A stretch of DNA of 27,746 nt from Chthonomonas sp. UBA2017 (lineage in GTDB: Bacteria; Armatimonadota; Fimbriimonadia; Fimbriimonadales; Fimbriimonadaceae): contig DDCB01000042.1 of the NCBI GenBank assembly GCA_002335425.1, forward strand, positions 1 through 27,746, read 5' to 3'. The stretch's first letter is position 1. Each line of letters opens with the position of its first letter. This document shows, one piece after another, positions 23,528 to 27,746 of the stretch. A program made the position numbers and the translations under genes. Under the pieces are notes generated by a model. It was not told the DNA's origin. It saw nothing but the letters and a program-made list of their open reading frames with translations, and made no database searches.

Positions 23528-24289
23528 TCAAGTCGCAGAGTCGGGCTCGAGATCGGCGATCACACTCAGGCTCTCGGCCCGAGCCTTCTCGACCAGCTCC
23601 CGAATCGCCATCTGGCGCGAGTCCATGAACTCTTGCGGATGTCCGACAAACGTCAGTCGGCCTTTTTCCAAAAACGCGATCCGATCCGCCACCCGAAAGA
23701 CGCTCGAAACGTCGTGGCTCACCACGACGCTCGTCATCCCCGCCGAATCGCGCAGCTGGACGATGAGCTGATCGATCGAATAGGCGGTCACCGGATCGAG
23801 TCCGCTCGTTGGTTCGTCATAAAGAAGAAGGTCGGGCTTCATCGCGAGCGCTCGGGCCAAGGCCACTCGCTTGCGCATGCCGCCGCTCAGCTCACTGGGC
23901 ATCAGCCGCGCACTGCCTTCGAGGCCCACTTCCTTCAGAAGCTGCAACACCAGCCGCTGCTGCTCGACGCGCTTGAGTCGCCACTTGCGCTTCGCGCCGA
24001 AGACGATGTTGTCGAACACGTTGAGCGAGTCAAAAAGAGCGGCGTTCTGAAAGACCAAACCCATCTTTTCTCGGACTTTCTCCGGCTCGGCCAGCGCATC
24101 GACGCCGTCGATCTCAATCGAGCCTTCGCTCGGTCGCAAAAGGCCGGTCAAGCATCGGAGCAAGGTGGTCTTGCCTCCGCCCGAGCTCCCCATGATCGCG
24201 ACGATCTCGCCTCGATGGATCGTGAGACTGATGTTGTCGAGCACCAGCTTCGAGCCGAACCGGTGCGAGAGCCCTTGGATCGAAATCAT
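23528..24289 (-). CDS. mlaF: MlaF-type ATPase of the phospholipid transport system
   Basis: A 253-residue ATPase with Walker A GSSGGGKTT, Q-loop VFQNAALFDSLNVFDNI, signature LSGGMRKRVALARAL and Walker B LLLYDEPTSGLDPVTAYSID. The FQxxALFDSLxVxxN stretch and LSGGMxKR separate MlaF/Ttg2A-type proteins from amino-acid or metal importer ATPases. It powers the MlaE permease, whose gene is at 14398-15168. The ATG overlaps the stop of the acyl-ACP-reductase-like gene as ATGA, so the two are probably co-translated. The MCE-domain partner is not seen. Confidence 0.92.
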   Translation of the reverse strand: MISIQGLSHRFGSKLVLDNISLTIHRGEIVAIMGSSGGGKTTLLRCLTGLLRPSEGSIEIDGVDALAEPEKVREKMGLVFQNAALFDSLNVFDNIVFGAKRKWRLKRVEQQRLVLQLLKEVGLEGSARLMPSELSGGMRKRVALARALAMKPDLLLYDEPTSGLDPVTAYSIDQLIVQLRDSAGMTSVVVSHDVSSVFRVADRIAFLEKGRLTFVGHPQEFMDSRQMAIRELVEKARAESLSVIADLEPDSAT

Positions 24290-25368
24290 GGGGTCGCAGC
24301 GGCAGCCGGGGGCAGAGGCGTCGACCGGGCCCGGCGAACTCGCTCAATATCTTCCGGAGACACCGCGCGTTCGAATGACCGAAAACCACTGAGCGAAAAG
24401 CCGTGCTTGGCCGCGAGCCTCCAAGTCTCCTCGACCTGCTCGACGCTCACCTCTTTCCCGAGCGTAAAGTTCTCAGGGCGGCCGTCGAGGGCGAGCATCA
24501 TCGTCTCGCTCATGCAGGCGTAAGCCGTGCGAGGCGGAAACCCGAAGTCGAGCCCAAAATCGACGTCGCCCGGCACGGCGACCACGCCGCCTTCGATCAC
24601 GAGAACATCGGTCCGCTCTTTTTGCACCCGCACCGAGACGTCCCGGGGCCGAGCGACGTCGCAAACGATCGCCCCTTGCTTCAAGTGCTCCGGCAAGACG
24701 ACATCGCTCTCCGCGCTGGTGACGGTGATGATCGCATCCGCCCGAGCAAGGTCCGAAACCCGAGTGCTCGCTCGGCCTCGCGGCAAACTCGCGGCGAGCT
24801 CTTCGGTGCGCTGCGGGTCGCGACCGATGACCCAAGTCTCGGCAAACTCGGGCGCGAGGATCGTGGCGCAAGTACGGCCAATCGAGCCGGTCGCCCCCAC
24901 CACCGCGAGCGTCGATTCGGCCGCGATCAGTCCGATCTGTTCGCAGGCTTTGCGAGTCCCTTCGATGGCGGTGGCAACGGTATAGCTGTTGCCGGTCGTG
25001 ACGGCGATCTTACTCCGCTGGGCGACGGTGATCCCACCGTCTCCCACCACACTGGTGAACGCCCCGAGCCCGATGATCTCAGCGCCGAGGTCGGCCGCCA
25101 AGTGGGCACACTCGGTGATCCTTTGGTAGGAGAGCTCCAACGGGACTCCGCCCATCATCATGCGCGGGGTCAGCGGGCAGATGATGAACCACCCTTCGGT
25201 TTCGGCGCCGGTCAGGCTTCGAACGCCGGTGATGTGGCTGACCACCTCGGGCTTTTTGCGCGCCAAGACCTTCTCGATCAGGCCATCGGGAAAGTATTTG
25301 GCGATCGGGTATTTGCGGGCCGCTTGTTTGGCGTAGAGCGGGTGGATGATGAAGGCAAACTTGGTCAA
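24286..25368 (-). CDS. Long-chain acyl-ACP reductase (AAR)-like oxidoreductase
   Basis: The 360-residue protein has a Rossmann nucleotide site GATGSIG (158-164) in the middle, preceded by IIGLGAFTSVV (98-108) and TTGNSYTVA (124-132). From memory this order matches cyanobacterial acyl-ACP reductase, where the corresponding pieces are GGFTSII, TTGNTHTAY and GATGDIG. AAR's catalytic Cys lies in FACFAE; here AYACMSE puts Cys285 in the same place. The tail AAKHGFSLSGF also matches AAR's end. AAR reduces fatty acyl thioesters to aldehydes with NADPH. Databases often call non-cyanobacterial members shikimate-dehydrogenase-like. The start is TTG 25368, supported by AAGGA 7 bases upstream. The Pro/Ala-rich C-terminus is an extension. 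It sits between galE and mlaF, with mlaF coupled to it. Confidence 0.75.
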   Translation of the reverse strand: MTKFAFIIHPLYAKQAARKYPIAKYFPDGLIEKVLARKKPEVVSHITGVRSLTGAETEGWFIICPLTPRMMMGGVPLELSYQRITECAHLAADLGAEIIGLGAFTSVVGDGGITVAQRSKIAVTTGNSYTVATAIEGTRKACEQIGLIAAESTLAVVGATGSIGRTCATILAPEFAETWVIGRDPQRTEELAASLPRGRASTRVSDLARADAIITVTSAESDVVLPEHLKQGAIVCDVARPRDVSVRVQKERTDVLVIEGGVVAVPGDVDFGLDFGFPPRTAYACMSETMMLALDGRPENFTLGKEVSVEQVEETWRLAAKHGFSLSGFRSFERAVSPEDIERVRRARSTPLPPAAAATP

Positions 25369-25401
25369 AGCGTTTTCCTTTGTAGGGAAACTGTACCCGC
25401 C

Positions 25402-26391
25402 TTACAAAGGGGTGCGATAGCCTTCGGGGTGAGCTTCGAACCAGCGAAAGGCGTGCTCGACGATCTGATCGAGCTGACCAAACTGAGGCCGCCAACCCCA
25501 ATCCCGTTGAATGGCGTCGCTGGCGGCGACGAGCTGCGCAGTATCACCCGCCCGGCGCGGGGCGATTTCGACCGGAACCGGACGACCGCTCACTCGCTCG
25601 ACCGCTGAGATGACCTCTTTGACCGAATGCCCGTGGCCCGTGCCCAGATTGTAGGTGGCCGATGCGCCACCTCGGCGCAGATGGTTCACCGCGAGCAGGT
25701 GCGCTTTGGCGAGATCGAGAACGTGGACGTAATCTCGCACGCCTGTGCCGTCGGGCGTGGGATAGTCGTCGCCAAAGATCTTGATGCTCGGGCGGCGACC
25801 GAGGGCCGCTTGGATGACGAGCGGAATGAGGTGTGTTTCGGGGTCATGGTCTTCGCCGAGGACGCCCGCGGGGTCGGCCCCGGCGGCATTAAAGTAGCGC
25901 AAACAGACGCTCCGAAGACCATAGGCGTCGCCAAACGCCGCGAGCATCCGCTCGACCGCGAGCTTGGTCTCGCCATACGGATTCCCGGGCCGGGTCGGAT
26001 GGGCCTCATCCAAAGGGACGTAATCGGGTTCGCCATAAACCGCGGCCGTCGATGAGAAAACTATCTGGGAGACTCCAGCCAGGCGCATTTGCTCCAGCAA
26101 CACCAAGACGCCGTAGACGTTGTTCCAATAAAACTCGGCGGGCTTTTTGACCGACTCGCCGACCTCGATGTAGGCGGCGAAGTGCATGACGGTGTCGATC
26201 CGGTGCTCGGCGAAGAGCCGGGTAAGGTCGTTCGGTTGTCGCAAGTCGCCCGCAAGGAACGGACTCTCTCCGAGCGCGGCGAGATGCCCTCTTTCGAGGT
26301 TGTCGAACGCCAAGTGGGGCTCACCAACCTCGCGCAAGACCTTGAGCATGTGGGAACCGATATATCCCGCGCCACCGAGAACAAGAATCAT
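25402..26391 (-). CDS. galE: UDP-glucose 4-epimerase
   Basis: A short-chain-type epimerase of 329 residues that interconverts UDP-glucose and UDP-galactose (some members also the N-acetyl forms). It has the N-terminal NAD site GGAGYIGS, MHFAAYIEVGESVKKP, the catalytic Ser region FSSTAAVYG and the YxxxK pair in NPYGETKLAVE. LRYFNAAGADPAG and GTGVRDYVHVLDLAKAH are typical of GalE specifically. The length is usual. It is the first gene of the minus-strand run down to wzt and most likely supplies sugar nucleotides for the exported glycan. No strong ribosome site is visible; TTAAAT lies 8 bases before the ATG. The 42-bp repeat array begins about 90 bases upstream of its start. Confidence 0.95.
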   Translation of the reverse strand: MILVLGGAGYIGSHMLKVLREVGEPHLAFDNLERGHLAALGESPFLAGDLRQPNDLTRLFAEHRIDTVMHFAAYIEVGESVKKPAEFYWNNVYGVLVLLEQMRLAGVSQIVFSSTAAVYGEPDYVPLDEAHPTRPGNPYGETKLAVERMLAAFGDAYGLRSVCLRYFNAAGADPAGVLGEDHDPETHLIPLVIQAALGRRPSIKIFGDDYPTPDGTGVRDYVHVLDLAKAHLLAVNHLRRGGASATYNLGTGHGHSVKEVISAVERVSGRPVPVEIAPRRAGDTAQLVAASDAIQRDWGWRPQFGQLDQIVEHAFRWFEAHPEGYRTPL

Positions 26392-26482
26392 CGATGCTCA
26401 TTTAACCTGCTCGGGCGGGGCTTGCGCCCGGCTTTTTGGAGCGGCGCAAGGGTCCGGAATAGCTCGATCTCGGCTGAAAGTC

Positions 26483-26692
26483 GCGTGACATTGGGTCTCT
26501 GTCACGCGAAACTGGGCCGGACTTGCGTGACAATGGGCCTCTGTCACGTGAAACTGGCCTGGACACGCGTGACATTCAGTCTCTGTCACGTGACTTTGGT
26601 CTGGACATGCGTGACAGCTGGTCTCTGTCACGTGAAACTGGGCCGGATACGCGTGACATTGGGCCTCTGTCACGCGATCTTGAACTGGGTAG
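26483..26692. repeat. Tandem array of five 42-bp units, each a stem-loop dyad
   Basis: GCGTGACA recurs at 26483, 26525, 26567, 26609 and 26651, exactly 42 bases apart. In each unit it pairs with TGTCACGC or TGTCACGT after a 9-base loop; the rest is a 17-base segment near GAAACTGGCCTGGACA. Stems are conserved while loop starts vary (TTG, ATG, TTC, GCT). The last unit's tail has diverged. 42 bp equals 14 codons and about four helical turns. It lies upstream of galE. The whole unit repeats, so it is not a CRISPR array. Confidence 0.9.
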
Positions 26693-26696
26693 GAAC

Positions 26697-26762
26697 CTGG
26701 CGCTTCGTGGTACAGAATTGGGCGGGAATGGAACGCATTTTGCGTTGCGGGGAATGGAGTTG
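26697..26762. repeat. Diverged continuation of the 42-bp period
   Basis: A segment starting CTGGCGCTTCGTGG at 26697 is imperfectly repeated at 26739 (TTTGCGTTGCGGGG), again 42 bases apart and in phase with the array before it (26652 to 26694 is one period). This suggests older, decayed units of the same array or a second unit type of equal length. Confidence 0.45.
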
Positions 26763-26767
26763 AGTTT

Positions 26768-26807
26768 CGGGGGTTCGGGAGTTCGGGAGTTCGGGGGTTC
26801 GGGAGTT
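26768..26807. repeat. Five tandem copies of an 8-bp unit CGGGRGTT
   Basis: CGGGGGTT, CGGGAGTT, CGGGAGTT, CGGGGGTT, CGGGAGTT follow one another without gap. Period 8 is not a codon multiple, so this is non-coding simple sequence, prone to slippage. Confidence 0.9.
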
Positions 26808-27141
26808 AGACTGTAGGACGGCCCGAGTTCCTAGCCCGTGAGTTTCGCCTGGCGTCATTCTCCTCCTACGGCCAAGTCGCCCGAGGAAGCCAGGAATCAG
26901 TCGTTCGTTGTCGAGGTTTCATGCTCAAGGCGCTTTTAGGATCGGGATGCGCTCCTTCTCCTTTCGATGTTTGTGCGAAGGGAGAAGGGGTTGGGGGATG
27001 AGGGTCAGTTAGGGGATCTGAGCCCAAAGTGTGAGATGCTCTGTATAAATCGCCATAGTAAAGATCATGTTTTGCCTGCAACCCCGAAAACTGACCAGCT
27101 TAGCGTGTTAAGATTTTCGTCTTCAGCCCAGGAGACAACCA
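26808..27141. other. Intergenic region without a credible gene
   Basis: I see no protein that looks real on either strand here. The content is a dispersed-type hairpin repeat (26954-27010), and a possible insertion-sequence end at about 27092 (TGACCAGCTTAGCGTG). Short open frames on the minus strand are Pro/Ser-rich translations of the repeats. Confidence 0.6.
26954..27010. repeat. Dispersed intergenic hairpin repeat
   Basis: CTTCTCCTTTCG (26955-26966) pairs with CGAAGGGAGAAG (26976-26987), one G-U pair, loop ATGTTTGTG, followed by GGGGTTGGGGGATGAGGG. Its minus-strand reading gives the PHPPTPSPFAQ...KGEG type of false peptide, known from dispersed intergenic repeats of many bacterial genomes. 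Presence of other copies cannot be seen in this window. Confidence 0.55.
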
Positions 27142-27300
27142 ATGAGTCAAGGGAATCGACACACCCTAGAGCAGATCATTCGGGTTCTGTAAGAGATCGA
27201 TGGCGGCGTGAACATTGCGAGCGTGGCTCGCAAGCACGTCATCAGCGACAAGACCCATGACCGCTAGCGCGAGCGCTAAGCGATAGGCCAAACGAGAACT
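27142..27300 (+). pseudogene. Decayed IS3-family transposase OrfA remnant
   Basis: From ATG 27142 the frame reads MSQGNRHTLEQIIRVL, stop, EIDGGVNIASVARKHVISDKTHDR, stop, RER, stop. This follows the small helix-turn-helix OrfA of IS3-type elements (usual form: RHTxEQIIxKLRE ... SVAxVxRKxGISxxTYYRWRxxYGG). Stops are at 27190, 27265 and 27277; the last two fall where Trp and Tyr are expected. The OrfB integrase part is absent and RHS sequence follows directly. The element is dead and truncated. A left end may lie near 27092. Confidence 0.75.
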
Positions 27301-27306
27301 CGTCGC

Positions 27307-27746
27307 TTCCCGTCTGGCGATGTGACAACTTACTCCTATGACGCCGCTGGTCGACTGGCGACAGTCCTCTATGCTGGCCTAGTCACGACGTCATACTCAT
27401 ACGATGCCAACGGCAACCTGACCGTGATCGAAACTCCTTCCACCCGGGTGACGATGAGCTATGATAAAGAAAACAGGCTTTCGGTTCACCAAGCCGACCG
27501 AAAGACGTTTGTCACGAATACTTATGACGGGGACGGCAAGAAGCGTTCCGAGATCACCGAGACTTCGACGACGACGCTGATTTGGGATGGAGATACCTAC
27601 CTCCAAGGAAGAAGCTAATGCCCGTAACGAACTATTATTCTGTGAACGGCGTCCTGATTGGTGAGAGCACGGGCGGGGTGCGGACGGACTATCTGACCGA
27701 TGCGCTCGGCTCGGTGACCGCCACCATGGACCAATCGGCCAACATC
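27307..27746 (+). pseudogene. RHS/YD-repeat protein fragment, truncated and frameshifted
   Basis: The first part (to the stop at 27616-27618) carries YD repeats: TYSYDAAGRLATVLY, TSYSYDANGNLTVIE, MSYDKENRLSV, NTYDGDGKKRSE, then LIWDGDTYLQGRS. The usual RHS order continues, but in another frame, from the ATG at 27618 (TAATG overlap) to the window edge: NYYSVNGVLIGESTGG and RTDYLTDALGSVTATMD, the conserved RHS core. So one RHS gene has suffered a frameshift near 27610-27620. Its 5' end is cut by the insertion-sequence remnant. Intact RHS proteins are large surface or toxin-delivery shells; this piece lacks any start region. Whether the second frame goes on to a toxin-like C-terminus is beyond the window. 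Confidence 0.8.

Noticed and set aside
22412..24523. 703-residue open frame on the plus strand opposite the ABC exporter, mlaF and the AAR-like gene
   Set aside because: It crosses three convincing minus-strand genes and its composition (Arg, His, Asp, Gln rich) is that of an antisense frame.
26483..26692. Possible CRISPR array from regularly spaced GTGACA/TGTCAC repeats
   Set aside because: The full 42-bp unit including the supposed spacer is repeated, spacers are not unique, and no cas gene is in the window.
26866..27081. 71-residue minus-strand frame containing a PHPPTPSP-type peptide
   Set aside because: This peptide pattern is the translation of a dispersed intergenic hairpin repeat, not of a real gene.

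Overview
The window looks like chromosome from a G+C-rich, diderm, free-living bacterium, most likely an Armatimonadota (Fimbriimonas-like) or related lineage. The reasons are a prepilin N-terminus ending in the FPVFARAKE-type motif, a secreted protein with a dockerin-like tail (GDSDDDNEV), outer-membrane lipid transport genes (mlaE, mlaF) and an ABC O-antigen exporter pair. This placement is inference from protein style, not from a marker gene search.

Layout. 1-1594 (-): C-terminally open secreted dockerin-like protein. 1776-3729 (-): MFS transporter followed by a small transaldolase. 3776-6473 (-): two tandem paralogous envelope proteins of unknown function. 6561-10567 (+): mnmE and clpB. 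10564-13351 (-): E2 subunit of a 2-oxoacid dehydrogenase, a small beta-barrel-like protein and glyQ. 13431-14391 (+): a complete TPP riboswitch with a Shine-Dalgarno-sequestering hairpin directly in front of a type II pseudopilin-like gene, the most unusual arrangement in the window. 14398-15168 (-): mlaE, divergent from 15203-17917 (+), a small membrane protein, an MsbA-like ABC exporter and a BtuD/FecE-type ATPase. 17956-19653 (+): the cobalamin and reactivation half of MetH. 19646-26391 (-): a tight seven-gene run, galE, acyl-ACP-reductase-like gene, mlaF, second MsbA-like exporter, VOC protein, wzm, wzt. 26392-27746: an unstable intergenic zone with a 42-bp tandem array, an 8-bp tandem repeat, a dispersed hairpin repeat, a decayed IS3-type orfA and a broken RHS gene.

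How the genes fit together. Much of the right half serves the envelope: UDP-sugar supply (GalE), glycan export (Wzm/Wzt), lipid flipping (two MsbA-like exporters), retrograde or anterograde phospholipid transport (MlaE/MlaF, encoded 8 kb apart) and a possible acyl-thioester reductase. The BtuD-like ATPase and the split cobalamin-dependent MetH sit side by side, suggesting a B12/methionine link. A second pattern is that many genes lacking a Shine-Dalgarno have a TANNNT-type -10 only 6-9 bases before the start codon, pointing to common leaderless transcription.
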